Shown here: positions 22,866-32,934 of the stretch, piece after piece
Layout of the letters: each line of letters starts with the position of its first letter
Numbering within the stretch: the first letter of the stretch is position 1
Origin: Emydura subglobosa
Lineage: Eukaryota > Chordata > Testudines > Chelidae
Length of the DNA stretch: 64,000 nt
Assembly (NCBI GenBank): GCA_007922225.1
Contig: ML679973.1
Span: forward strand, 6,982,597 to 7,046,596
Direction of reading: 5' to 3'
Notes under the pieces: generated by a model
The model's database searches: none
Told to the model about the DNA's origin: nothing
Seen by the model: the letters and a program-made list of their open reading frames with translations, nothing else
Made by a program: the position numbers and the translations under genes

Positions 22866-23093
22866 GGGTCTAGGCTGGATATCAGGTAAAACTTTGTCAC
22901 TAGGAGGGTGGTGAAGCACTGGAATGGGTTACCTAGAGAGTGGTGGAATCTCCATCCTTAGAGGTTTTTAAGGCCTGGCTTGACAAAGCCCTGGCTGGGA
23001 TGATTTAGTTGGGGTTGGTCCTATTTTGAGCAGGGTGTTGGACTAGATGACCTCCTGAGGTCCCTGCCAACTCTAATCTTCTATGATTCTATA
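22866..23093 (+). mobile_element. CR1 LINE 3' end
   Basis: About 228 bp of CR1 3' end. It contains the C-terminal coding remnant ('actttgtcactaggagggtg', 'gaagcactggaatgggttac') and the full tail to 'ctatgattctata'. The last 55 bases match the copy at 5496-5618 exactly. Confidence 0.9.
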
Positions 23094-23804
23094 AGTCTAA
23101 CTGGATTTCTGTGCCCACCTGAGAAACTCTGGACTCAAGTTCTATTCCTTATAGAGGCCGATTCAGGTTTTTGTACCCATCTTTGATGGTGCTGCTACTA
23201 AAAGAAGATCGTGGACTGGATTTCTTTGTCCACCTGAAACTGGCCACCGGTGCAGCCCTTGGGAGGAAAGGAACTTGAACTATAAAAGTCTATAGCCCTT
23301 TTAGTATGGAGTCTTCTCTTACATCCTATGAAAAGGAAAGAAAGGGATGTGAACTTGTGTTCCCCATTGGAAATGGAATATTCTACACCTTTCTTTCCCA
23401 CTCTGACAGTGAAAGAACCATCCTAAATGGGGTTCTTGGGTATTACACTCCAGTACTCCAGATATCTTCTGTACTGTACGTGCACCACAAAAAAAAAAAA
23501 AATCACTCAGTATATCATTTCCTATTCCAGACACAGGACCAGGGAAAAAGGGATCACATTTGGAGTCTTCAGCAGGCCGTACTAAACAATATGATTAGCT
23601 GTAGCAAAACCAACCGCAGCGATTAGTGGAGACAAGCACTGGGGTGGGTGCATGCGTGTGACCCTTCTCTAGCTAACTCCACATTCTAATTGCTCAGCAT
23701 GCCCTGTAGCTCCACACAAGAAGACACATTGTCTAAATATCCTGCTTGCTCTGAACTCTAAATTAATCAGTTTTGTTTCTGTAAATGGGCCCCCCACACA
23801 CACA
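23094..23804. other. No gene seen
   Basis: Unique-looking, with an A run at about 23490-23502 and a short C/CA run near 23790-23803. Confidence 0.5.
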
Positions 23805-24180
23805 CCCTCATGTCCTGGGGTCACACCACAGGCAGCCTGCCTTAGTTTCCCCTCTTGGACTGTTCAAATAAAATTTCACACCAGGCTTTTTTGTGGTCAA
23901 AAATACCCCTCCTTGGGGATGGTCCATTAATGTAAAGATCAACTCCAAATAAAATGCAAGATCCCCAAAACAAAGTCCATACACAACAAAGGTGTCTTCT
24001 TCCGCCTCCTCCCAGGTCTTCCTTTGGCAGTCTCTACCTGGCTGGAGTCTCAGTACTGACTCTCTGCTCAGTCCTAAAACACTCTGATCCTTAGGCATTT
24101 CCCCCACTGCTGCAGCTGCCTGCTGCTTTTTATAGGGCAAGCACCTGATTGCTCCCAGGTGTCTCCCCTTAGTCATCACA
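23805..24180 (-). mobile_element. LTR-like element, minus strand
   Basis: Read on the minus strand, it starts at 24180 with 'tgtgatgactaagggg' and carries a TATA-like box 'ctataaaaag' (24127-24136 complement). It has 'aataaaa'-type AT-rich words further down. Start, promoter and size fit a solo LTR. The 3' limit near 23805 and the target duplication are not resolved, and the TG start is chosen by analogy with the element at 52736. Confidence 0.5.
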
Positions 24181-24766
24181 GGTCGCTGGCCTCAGGCCAT
24201 TAGGGGCAAGCCATCATGTTATAGTGTTCTCAGTAACTGGAGGAGTAGAGAAAAGGAGGCACAACTAACCTGCCAGCTGTAGTACAAAGCGAGAACCTAA
24301 GACACAAGGCCTAGTATGACCGGCCAGCGCCTCAGGCCTGAGCTCAGCACTATTATGAAGCAAAGTTAGCAGAAATCAGGAAACTGGCAAGAACACAGAT
24401 GGTATTGCAGAACACACACATTCCTGAAGAAATGCTAGGCACAGAACGCGCAATCACATTCCAGAACATTCTGATACCAGGAATGGGACAAGCGCGTTCC
24501 TCAAAGAGAACAAGGACATACTTCCCTCACCCCCAAGGTCAAAACAAACAATATGATAGAGATGTTTTGATTGAACCATTCTGTACAAAGTCAACAGTGG
24601 TATCTTGCCACATCAGAGGGTGGCAGTTACACACATCAGAAGGGCAATACGCAACTTGTTTGTATCAGTGTATAAAATAGGATCTCTAAGAAAGCATCTT
24701 TGTCTGGCCAACTGAGGACTCTTTGGAGAAGGGGACAAATCTTTCTTATAGAAATAATGACAATAC
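24181..24766 (+). mobile_element. Possible LTR-like sequence with TATA box
   Basis: The only positive signal is a good TATA-like box ('gtgtataaaatagg' at about 24668-24681) with moderately GC-rich sequence upstream, immediately before another LTR-like element. It may be a partial LTR interrupted by that neighbour. No terminal signals were fixed, so this is a weak call. Confidence 0.25.
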
Positions 24767-25728
24767 TGTGACGCTGGCAGACCAGGTGCCAGCTCATGCC
24801 CAGGCCCCTAGGCCTCACTGAACACTGACATTTGCAAAGCTGAAAGCCAGTCTGGCTTGCCTGTGTGTTGGTATTGTTAAAATAGGTATAAATTATAAAA
24901 ATGTGGTTTTAGACTTATGAAATGCTTGAGAGTTACCGCATGCGTTAATCTTACTGATAATATCTGTAGCCCATGTTGTAAAGTAGTATTTAGGTGTTCG
25001 TTCTGAAACTGTAACACACAAACCCACCTAAGTCAGGAGAGAAGCATTACCAAGTCTGAAATACTAGTTGTCCACCAGAAGTGTCATCTGCCCAACAAAA
25101 GAAAACCGGACAAGCCATTGCGACGAAAAAAAGCCATCAGGACAAAAGACTTGGTCAATTGCTCCTCTCACGCCCATGAAAAGGAGAGGTGCAGGTGGAC
25201 TCAGCCCAGCAGCTTGAACTCTGGGGGAAGGGAATAAAATTCCTTGACAAGAAGGAACTGGTTTTTTATGGTGCCTGACCTGGGTTAGTCCTAGAGGCCA
25301 TATAGAGCTTGCATATTACAGCAGCTACACTCACCCTTTGGAACTTCAGACTGTAACTCATGCATGTATGTTTACTCCCTTTAACTTCACAAACAACTCA
25401 TTTCTTTTTCTTAGAAAGTAAATCTGTAGTTAATTTATTATAGGATTGCCTCCAGGCATTGTCTTTGGTATAGGATCGAAGGTGCAACTGACCTGCGGTA
25501 AAACGACTGGTTATTTGGGACTGGGAGTAATCTGAATATTTTTATGCTTTTAGCGTAAAGAACCATCTATCACAAAGGCAAGCTTACCGGAGTACACAAG
25601 TGGACTGTCCGGGACTATACTAAGCCTGTTATAGAGCTTGAGGAGTTCACACTTGATACTTGGTTCACAACCAGTTCAGGGTTTGGGCCCTGCTCTTTCA
25701 CAGTCTGCCCTGAGATCAGTACTCACCA
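24767..25728 (+). mobile_element. LTR-like interspersed repeat
   Basis: Begins with 'tgtgacgctggcag'. It runs through AT-rich 5' sequence with 'aaataggtataaattataaa', then 'gggaataaaattccttgac' and an AT-rich '...aagtaaatctgtagttaatt', and ends near 25728 with 'actcacca'. The layout parallels the element at 14400-15517 ('ttgggactgggagtaatctg' compares with 'cctttgggaacagc'). I recall it as a frequent turtle repeat. No target duplication confirmed. Confidence 0.5.
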
Positions 25729-25974
25729 GAGATGATGCAGGGGGGGCATGCAGGATCACATGTCCCCCCACCCAGATTTGCTGCTTGGCTTGTACTGAGC
25801 ATGCTCAGTAACAATGCTGAAGTCAGCAGCCCCTCCCCCCCCCCAAACAACAGGCACAGGTCATCTCTAGTACTCATGCTCATGAATCTCTCCAGACAGC
25901 CTGACAAATTCCTTGGCCTTCTGTAGTACCCAACAGCCAAACATTTCATAGAGGGTGTGAGGCTAAATTTGTTG
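25729..25974. other. No gene seen; C-run
   Basis: Contains a G run at 25740-25747, the 12-bp palindrome 'gagcatgctcag'-type near 25798-25809, and a run of about 10 C near 25835-25845. Confidence 0.5.
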
Positions 25975-26130
25975 ATCTGAGAGGAGCATAAGCATCATCC
26001 TCATTTTATAGCTAAGGAAACTGAGGCACAAAAAGGAGAAGTGACGTGTCAAGAATGGAAATAGAACCCAAGAGTTCTGACACCCCTGGGCAATGCATAG
26101 GATTGGGAAAGTCTTCCTTTTTGAAGATGA
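25975..26130 (-). mobile_element. MIR/CORE-SINE relic
   Basis: The plus strand reads 'cctcattttatagctaagga', 'aactgaggcacaaaaaggag', 'tagaacccaagagttctgac', the reverse complement of MIR. It is diverged but in the canonical order. Confidence 0.8.
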
Positions 26131-27167
26131 GTCACTGGAGAAACATTCAGCTAGACCAGGAACAATGTAATGCCCCTTCCCCTGACCCAATCTGGTGTGC
26201 TGCAATATGGAGGCTCCAGTCTTCACTTAGATGTCACTGAGTAAGGGCCTCAGGATTTGGCTGTGAAAGATTTTCATAGCCCTTGCCAACTCTGTCACTT
26301 TGTGCTGATGTAGTTAACAAGGCCTCTGGATCTTAAGACTCAGTGTCATGGTGTATGTGTGATGAAAACCAGACAAACAACACCTATCTGGCTAAAAATA
26401 AAAAAGTGTGACCTCCAAGGCTGGACCCATAGTGCAGGATGTGAGTGGTGAGGCGGGATTGGTGGAGCCATGCGTCCATCGCAGCTGTCACCATGGTACA
26501 CCCACGCCAACATCTCCACGGAAACACAGCACATTTCTAGCTCCTGCATCACCAATTTGTTGCCAGGGAAACAGGAGGATACAAAAAAAAAAAAAAAAGC
26601 CCCCAAAAATCCTCAATGACATTCAATTTTGAGACCGTCAAGAAACCCCTGAAAGATTTAAAAGGTGCCTTGATAGGAAGCGGAAATTGGTCTTCTAATT
26701 ACAGATTCTCAACCAACTCATTTTATTCCCTGGTTATTCTGTCTGCTCACGTCACTGTCTTCCTGCCTTTCTCTGTCTACGCAGGCACAAACACCAGACA
26801 TCAGAGAAAAGAGAATGAGAAAGAGCTTTTCTGGAGTGAAAGGAGACAGGTTTAGTAGAGCGGGGGAGGAGGTTACTCAGTACAAGCAGAGATATAATTT
26901 GAGATCCCATAGCATAAGAAAGGACATGGGCATAATTTGCAGAAAGAAGGGTGTGTGAAAGCAACACAGAGTGGGGGAGTGATTGCTGTTTTAAGAAGTG
27001 TGCACACACACATCTCTGTTTGCAGGTGTGTGTGTGTATACATGCATGCAAGCAATGTTTTGATATTTGCATGTGAGTTGGTGAATATTTGAGTGTATCA
27101 GTGCAGGGTGTATGAGAGAGTATAACCAGAAGTGCATCAGTGAAGGAATGCACTGTTGGAAACCCCA
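26131..27167. other. No gene seen; possible regulatory motifs
   Basis: Contains two sequences resembling RFX X-boxes at 26487-26500 and 26559-26572, an A run at about 26582-26598, and GT/CA-rich sequence at 26998-27055. No exon recognised. Confidence 0.45.
26487..26572. promoter_or_regulatory. Two candidate RFX X-box motifs
   Basis: The motif at 26559-26572 (gttgccagggaaac) differs from the palindromic X-box consensus GTTGCCATGGCAAC at two positions. A second, weaker one lies at 26487-26500 (gtcaccatggtaca). Between and around them are CAGCTG, CCAAT and an ATTGG. This is sequence resemblance only; no gene start is known nearby. Confidence 0.25.
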
Positions 27168-27712
27168 AGTGGTCAAAAATTGAGTTGGACCTCTGAGAAA
27201 TTATAAGGTTGTCTTAAAAATCATGAGATTTTAAAATACTACTACTAATTGAATTGTTCTTTTTAATCGGCTTCTAATTTGAGTCTTTGGGGGTCATGTT
27301 TGCAAGCTTCTCTCTTCAACCACAAGGACAAGCCCTAAGTTTCTAGACTATCCATGCAAAAAGCTCAGAATAGCTAGTGCAGAATAGCTACTAAAAAGTG
27401 TTTTTGTGCAGTTTAGCTTAATCCACTTTGGAAATGGATTAAACTAAACCACAAAAAAGCACTCCTGGTATGGAATAAAAGTGTACACACAGGGAGCTAA
27501 TGGGGAATAGTTTGCATTCTCAATTCACACCCTAGCTATTGCGCACTAACTTCCACGTGACTGCCCCACATAGACAAGTCCTTACATTATTTTTTAAAGG
27601 AAAGCAGAGGTTCTCATGTAACCACCCGACCCCAGGAACAGAAGCATTAAAAAAAAACCCCATCAAATATTGTGAGACTCACAATAAAATCATGAGAGAT
27701 TGCAACACTGTG
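27168..27712 (+). mobile_element. 'catgag' palindromic repeat, interrupted copy
   Basis: The 5' part (27168-27344) includes 'aaaatcatgagattttaaaa' and 'gcaagcttctctcttcaacc'. The 3' part (27598-27712) includes 'tattgtgagactcac' and 'atcatgagagattgcaacac'. Both line up with the uninterrupted copy at 42163-42462. The 250 bp in between is a separate insertion. Confidence 0.7.
27345..27597. mobile_element. Insert within the 'catgag' repeat
   Basis: It has no counterpart in the copy at 42.2 kb. It contains the inverted pair 'agtttagcttaatccacttt' and 'ggaaatggattaaactaaac' (27411-27450) and ends with 'cacatagacaag', suggestive of a 'gtctacac'-type hairpin MITE. Its borders are approximate. Confidence 0.5.
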
Positions 27713-27729
27713 TGCGTGTGTGTGTGTGT
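27707..27729. repeat. (GT)n microsatellite
   Basis: A short GT run with one C, directly at the 3' end of the 'catgag' repeat. Confidence 0.85.
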
Positions 27730-28199
27730 AAGCAGGTATATCTGTGCAAACCAATGTATGTTTGTGCATGGGTACACCTGTGTACTGCCCTTGCAAGCAA
27801 TTTCAGTTCAATTCAATGAGACTTGATTGGCACCACACACTATACAAGTGTTGCCAAAGTGTGTCAGAGGCAGATCCCTCAGGTGTCTGTCAGATATTTA
27901 CCATGCACCCTGCATAGGGCTACATGCATGCATGTTTTGGGGTGGGTATGAGCATGAAGAGGAGTGAGTGTGTGGACAAATGTACAGCTAATAGAGAATG
28001 TTCCTTTGTTTCAAATCCACCAGCTGCATACAATAGACACAATTACTGCCTAAATCAATCACACACACTCCCTTCAAAACTAGGACTAGCAACTAAACCT
28101 TCATCCCCAAAATTACAGCCCTGTACTGCTTGAGCTAAAGGAGATCACCATTCAATTGCACTGGTGCTAAATTTGTCATACAAATTTAAAGGCAGCATT
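27730..28199. other. No gene seen
   Basis: Unique-looking sequence without recognisable repeats or coding frames. Confidence 0.5.
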
Positions 28200-28781
28200 G
28201 CTCACTCATACCTGCCTGACAGCAGGCTTCTCTGGGGAATCAGCTTGCCACTAGCCACATCCCATGTGGCAATCACTCAGCCCATTACCTCCGTCACTCG
28301 CTGTGCAGCACCTCTCCTTTGTGGCTTAGGCCTCTGGCCAAACTACCATCCTCCTCCCCGTCTGGGGTATTATCAGAGTCTCAGGCAGTCTCCATCTCCA
28401 CTGTGGTGACTGTGCTACTCCTGCAGTGGCTGGTAGGGGAACCCAGGCCTGCCTTCCACACCAGGTTCCAGTCCAGGGACCCTCCAACTAGCAGTTCAGC
28501 TCTATCCCTCTCAGACCTGACTGCTTCCTAGCATGCCTTTCTCAAGCGCCTACTCTCCCCCTTGTATCAAGGACTGTGACTGTAGACTCACCTCTCTGCA
28601 GCCTCTGCCCTAGCCAGCTTCTAGGCTTTGTAGAAGCCTGATCTGTTCCTGCCTAGCTTAGCTCCCTTCTCAATCAGTCTCATTGCCCCTTAGCTCCCCA
28701 GCAGGTGCAGCCTATGGCTAATTGGCCTCGCTGGCCATTTTAACCCCGTCCGTGCTGGTATGGAGTCAATGCTCTATCACA
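28200..28781 (-). mobile_element. LTR-like element, same family as 47391-48146
   Basis: On the minus strand it starts at 28781 with 'tgtgatagagc'. It then shows 'gggttaaaatggccagc', 'gaggccaattagcc' and 'ataggctgcacctgctgggg', and the shared block 'agggtccctggactggaacc' (28461-28483 complement) followed by 'ctaccagccactgcaggag'. These occur in the same order in the plus-strand copy at 47.4 kb, so the two are homologous. The distal edge near 28200 is approximate. Confidence 0.65.
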
Positions 28782-29519
28782 GAGGCCTTTCATACATGAT
28801 CACACAAGTTGGACTGGGGGAAAACAGGCCCGTGGCTGCTTATGTAAAATGCTGTTGGATGACCGGAAGTGGTAAAAGCCTTTGTCTCATGGTTCATCTG
28901 AAGGACAACACCACCTTCCACAGCAGTGTTGAGGGGCATTAAGGTCAGCACCGAGAGGGAGGAAAGAACTCTGTCTTCTGTCTCATGAAGATCACTTGGG
29001 TTTTCCTTGAAGATCTTCCTGTTCTACAGCTCGCCCGGTCTAACCCTGCTTAAGCCTATGAACTCCATCAGTCTGGCAGGCAGCAGTGTAGGCCAGAGAG
29101 TCAGACATATAGGCTAGTATTAATGACTGCTAAATTGCAATGGGAGTCCTATATGACGACAGGGGGCATGCACGGTAATGCTAAGAGAGTTCATCCACAC
29201 TGAATCCTGACTCAGTTCATGATTTCAGGCCACAGATAGAAAAACGCTGCCGGCGTTGAGGTTCGGACTTCATCCCAGATGGAGAAGAACCAATAGTATC
29301 CAAGTACGAATGTCACTATATGCCACGCCTCCTCTGTCCCTTGGGTATTCACTGAATGAATGACAGGATCGGATGACTTCCCTTTCCCCTTTGGAGGCAG
29401 GTGTGGAGAAGGGTAAAAAGTGTGCTTTTCCAGCATCTTTCCTAGAATACTATGCAACACCACCAGTGCTGGCAGGGCGAAAACCTATTGCAGGGTCACC
29501 ATGTCCCAGAGGATGCCTG
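28782..29519. other. No gene seen
   Basis: Unique-looking sequence between an LTR-like element and the GC-rich element. No coding frame with a domain. Confidence 0.5.
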
Positions 29520-29624
29520 TCGGCAGGCCTCCTCAAACCGGCCCAGTCGCTGCGGTCCTTCCTCGGGTCCTGACCCCGGAGGAGGCCACAGTGCCTTCCT
29601 GTAGGGGAAAAGTTCGCTCTCCCG

Positions 29625-29760
29625 TAGTCTATCGCCCCGGCCCCAGCAGGGCGGGCGTGAACAGCTCTAGCCCCTAGGCAGGGCAGGTAAACAACCAGTT
29701 AGTTGCTCTGGCCCTTAGGCGGGGCGGGCCAGCAGTGGTTCTGCTCGGGCAGCAGTAGGG
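29625..29760. repeat. Short tandem units of 38-41 bp inside the GC-rich element
   Basis: Three related units each carry 'gccc(c/t)aggcagggc' type cores ('ctctagcccctaggcagggc' and 'ctctggcccttaggcggggc' at the starts of adjacent units, 'ctcgggcagcag' as a partial third). This is a small minisatellite within the element. Confidence 0.6.
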
Positions 29761-29951
29761 AGGTTGAGGCTCTCCCAGGGTGGCTAGGAAGAAGGTGGGG
29801 GGAAGGGGGATGCAGGCCCACCCGTCTCCACTGCGTCCCAGCCCAGGGCCCTAACAGTGGCAAAGGCATTGCCACTGAGCCAGCAGGGCTCCTGCTGCAA
29901 CACGCCAGCAAGGTTGCCCCAACCCAGCCACCGTCTATGGCTGCCCCTGGG

Positions 29952-30218
29952 CTACTTCCTCCCTGTACCCCCTGTACCTCCTTCCCCAGGGTCACTGGGG
30001 TCTGCCATCCAGGGTAGGCCCACCAGTCCCTCTTCATCCGGTGGCAGCAATGCAGGGAGCTCCTCTCCGAGGGGCAGTTCCTCTAGGTCACAGAGTTCCG
30101 GGAAGGGTGCAGACTCAGGCAGCTCATCGAGGTCTGGTCCCAACTCTGGGGGCTCGGCAGCCAGCAGCTCTTCCAGGTCCCATCTGGCCTCAGGGGGTGC
30201 TACCCACCCAGGGTGCAC
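29952..30218 (-). CDS. Acidic Pro/Leu-rich open frame of unknown function
   Basis: An 88-codon frame lies about 230 bp downstream of the minus-strand TATA box. About a quarter of its residues are Asp or Glu, with only three Lys or Arg, and it is rich in Pro and Leu (for example 'DLEELLAAEPPELGPDLDEL'). There is no signal peptide, membrane segment or known motif. It ends in a Gly/Thr-rich stretch. It might be a leader or N-terminal peptide of the repeat's own protein, or only a by-product of GC-rich composition. The antisense strand is also open (210 codons, 29857-30489 plus), which weakens the coding case. Confidence 0.25.
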   Translation of the reverse strand: MHPGWVAPPEARWDLEELLAAEPPELGPDLDELPESAPFPELCDLEELPLGEELPALLPPDEEGLVGLPWMADPSDPGEGGTGGTGRK

Positions 30219-30446
30219 CGGGGGCTCAGTCCAGTCCCAGGGTTCAGGGGCCTGGGTCCGGTGCCACAGTTCAGGGGTCTCAGACCAGTCTCTCTGGCCA
30301 GGTTGTATGGTCCAGCTACAAGATGGCCCTACCCAGCCTCTAGGCCCAGTTTGGTCAGAGTCTCAGCTCCAGCCTAGGTCTCAGCCAGCAGGGCAGCACA
30401 TCTGCCTCTGGCAGCAGTCTGCTCCTGACTCAGCCCTGAGGCCTGT

Positions 30447-30497
30447 CTCTTATACTGCGGGTGCCTTGAGAGGCTCCGCCCCACTTTGACTGATTGG
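30447..30497 (-). promoter_or_regulatory. Pol II-type core promoter (CCAAT, GC box, TATA)
   Basis: In minus-strand order: CCAAT within 'gcccaatcag', GC box within 'gtggggcggagcc', then 'gtataagagac'. Spacing is about 40 bp from CCAAT to TATA, close to normal pol II layout. It should start transcripts running toward 30.2 kb through the acidic frame. Confidence 0.5.
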
Positions 30498-30690
30498 GCA
30501 GCTCCGGTGGCCCTATCACAGCCCAGCTTTTGGGTTGCCGGGCAGATTGGCCTGCCAGCCCCTTCACAGTCCAGCTGTTTGGTTGTCGGCCAGGCTGCTC
30601 TGTGGGGCTATCCCCTGTCCATTCCGGTCGCTGCGGCCCTTCCTCGGATCCTGACCCCGGAGGAGGCCACAGCGCCTTCCTACAATGCCA

Positions 30691-31560
30691 TTATAGGTGT
30701 TGACCATTGACCCTGGACCTGATCTTGGAGTTGCTATAGATTTGAACAGAATATAATCTATCTGCTAAGCATGTTTTTAGAAATCGTAATGGAAGTTACC
30801 AAAGCTGTAACAGCAATTAGAAGAACCAAAATATGTGTATTAAAAATTGGCTTTGCTATAAGTCTTAAGCATTAAGGGCTTAGAGTGAGGCCTAGTAGAA
30901 GTTGGCAGTTGGCATGAGTACTATGCGCTTGACCGAAGCTTATGAAATGATATGTGCTTGACCTAAGGCTACAAAATGAAGCAATATGTATCTTGTGATA
31001 ATTCAGCAATACAGGTAAACCACAAAGAAATAGATGGTAGCATCTTAGGAGCTTTTTGCAATAAGAGCTAACTTCATTGGCATATCGAAACTATTGGGAA
31101 AGGGAATGATGCGAATGATTGGGTCAGCTGTTGGAAATGTAATTATGGCCAACGGGAATTCCACATATGAACAACTGTAACCGTAACATTTGGTCTTCCA
31201 GAATACCAAATATGAATGGGGACTGAGACTTAAACAGATGTGGTCCCAGCTATCTGTGAGTGGAACGGAAAAAGGCATACAAAAGGTTGTCAAACCCATC
31301 TCTAGTCAGGATACCAGAGGCAACTGTTTCTAAATGGTCTCTATAAAGTTGTAAGTGTGCACAATGTCAGATTGTAAGTATGGACAATTCAGGAAACCAC
31401 TTCACTGTACTTATCTCATTCTTATACTTTATGTATATTGATTTTTCTATTATTTCAATTATATGTGTCTGTATTAACTAAAGCTCAAAGTTTGTGTGTG
31501 TGCTTCACCAATGTCACCGTTTTAATGAACGCTAAATAGCCACCTGAATAAGGAACCTGT
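30691..31560 (+). mobile_element. Possible LTR-like sequence
   Basis: AT-rich sequence with no exon. It contains a 29-bp tandem pair (30924-30952 and 30953-30981), and its last part ('gcttcaccaatgtcaccg', then 'ataaggaacctgttatttgt') resembles the 3' end of a retroviral-type LTR. No terminal signals were fixed; it could simply be unique sequence. Confidence 0.25.
30924..30981. repeat. 29-bp tandem pair
   Basis: Two adjacent 29-bp units begin 'tgcgcttgacc' and 'tgtgcttgacc' and continue with alignable 'gaagcttatgaaatgata' and 'taaggctacaaaatgaag'. A local duplication. Confidence 0.75.
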
Positions 31561-31570
31561 TATTTGTGAC

Positions 31571-31622
31571 AGCCTACAATGTAATCCTACCTACAATGTA
31601 ATCCCAGCCTACAATGAAATGG
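31571..31622. repeat. 17-18-bp triplicate
   Basis: Three units begin with '(a/ag)cctacaatg(t/a)aat' at 31571, 31589 and 31606. A simple local triplication with few mismatches. Confidence 0.85.
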
Positions 31623-32277
31623 CATTGTTAGAGCAGTGACCATTAAAACTGTGCAGGTGTTGTTGCGGAGAATGCCAAGCTAGATGCAGACACTGTACTC
31701 ATGTAAGAATAAGCAATTCCTGACCTGCCAGCTCTGCATTGCATGAAGTGGAAGTGGAAGTCATAGTACATACCTGCCTCAAAACCCATTATTAAGGGGG
31801 CTCTTCTCTCACACATACAGCAGGATGAAAACACTGGGAACAAATAACCTGACGAATGCAGCCAAAACCAGATTAAGACAATCTCAGACTGCAGTCACAT
31901 CCCTCCGTGGAGCTCTCCAAAGCCCCACCCACATACTGTGACCCAGCCTCTGCTTGGGGTGGTAGTGACAGAGGCAACCAACACAAAAACCATCTGTTGG
32001 ACTGGTAGAGGGGCCACCACAACTCCTTTTGGGGCAGGCTAGGACTTCCCTCCTCCAAGGAACACTGCTCCCTATCTTCAGGTGGGCTCATCCCAGAGGA
32101 CTCAGTCTTCACCCACCCAAGCAGAAATATTGGTGGGGGCCACTGCAGATACGACTCCAGAAGAGGCATGAGGTCATCTGATGCCTGGCTTTGAGACCAA
32201 AACACTGGTGGGAGATGGGAAGACAGGAACTGCTGTAATGATACAGGAGATGTATGAGTCAGTGAGCAGAGCATACA
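31623..32277. other. No gene seen
   Basis: Unique-looking. The long minus-strand frame at 31873-32466 runs into CA-rich repeat and has no domain. Confidence 0.5.
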
Positions 32278-32431
32278 TTTCTTTCTCTCAAATACATACA
32301 GTGTAATCTTATAGCTCTCTTTGTAAAACATGTGCACAACCCTACCACTCTCCTTTCTCACATGCAAATTCTTACCCCTCTCTCTCTCTTTCTCTCCCTC
32401 ACACACACACACAGACACACACACACACACC
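32278..32431. repeat. Cryptic CA/CT-rich simple sequence, part 1
   Basis: 'ctctcaaatacatacagtgt', 'aatcttatagctctctttgt', a CT tract, and a CA run at 32396-32431. Similar phrases recur at 32935-33170, as if both came from one expanded array. Confidence 0.75.
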
Positions 32432-32934
32432 ATTAAGGTGACCATATTTGCAAAATAGAAAAGCAAGATGTTTTTATGCCAACACTTTTAGGGTAATAAA
32501 ACTCATACAAAAGCAAAAAAAACACCTTCTTCAAAAACGTGTGGTTGGTCTTACTACTGCCAGCTTCTGACTCAGCAGGGACATGTGCATATTTCTCAGA
32601 GTGGAGGATGTTTTCCAGTAACTTAGTGTTCTGGATGAGTTCATCGTGAAGCTCTACCCAGTATGAACATTCTCTTTGGGCAATAGCTTTGATTGTGTCT
32701 ACACTCATTTGACTTTTCTCTTCAACCACTGTTCATCACACTGAATGCTCACTGCAGTGGACTGTTCGTTCCTGGTAAATGCAGAGCACATTCTACTAGA
32801 TGTTGCAGTGCACAATATTGAACAAACGTTTTTTTAGTAATGAAAAAAATCCAAATTTTTGTATGTTTCATCAGTAAAAACAATGGACATTTCAGGTGTT
32901 GGGGTCTCTTGCTGAGACACTCAAACACACAGAA
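32432..32934. other. Spacer between simple-sequence blocks
   Basis: Starts with 'aaggtgaccatatttgcaaa', which resembles the end of a hAT MITE ('gggtgaccata'), but the partner end was not found. The minus-strand frame 32433-32729 (98 codons) looks moderately protein-like ('ECSYWVELHDELIQNTKLLE') but I cannot place it in a family; it could be a transposase remnant. Confidence 0.35.

Larger units (their letters stand above)
29520..30690 (-). mobile_element. GC-rich promoter-bearing repeat (LTR-like)
   Basis: About 1.17 kb of GC-rich sequence in an AT-richer window, with near-identical direct repeats at about 29546-29602 and 30627-30683 (mismatches only at scattered positions). On the minus strand a textbook core promoter is present: CCAAT (30493-30497), GC box (30475-30484), and TATA 'tataagag' (30447-30454). 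Downstream is an acidic open frame, then short 38-41-bp tandem units near 29625-29745. Terminal direct repeats plus a promoter suggest an LTR or tandem-promoter element. The class is inferred. Confidence 0.55.

Noticed and set aside
29857..30489. 210-codon plus-strand Ser/Gly/Pro-rich open frame
   Set aside because: It is antisense to the promoter and acidic frame, and lies in GC-rich DNA where stop codons are rare by composition.
31873..32466. 197-codon minus-strand frame
   Set aside because: A large part translates CA/CT simple sequence and the rest has no domain.
32433..32729. 98-codon minus-strand frame
   Set aside because: It looks mildly like a transposase remnant, but I could not align it to any motif, so no gene was called.
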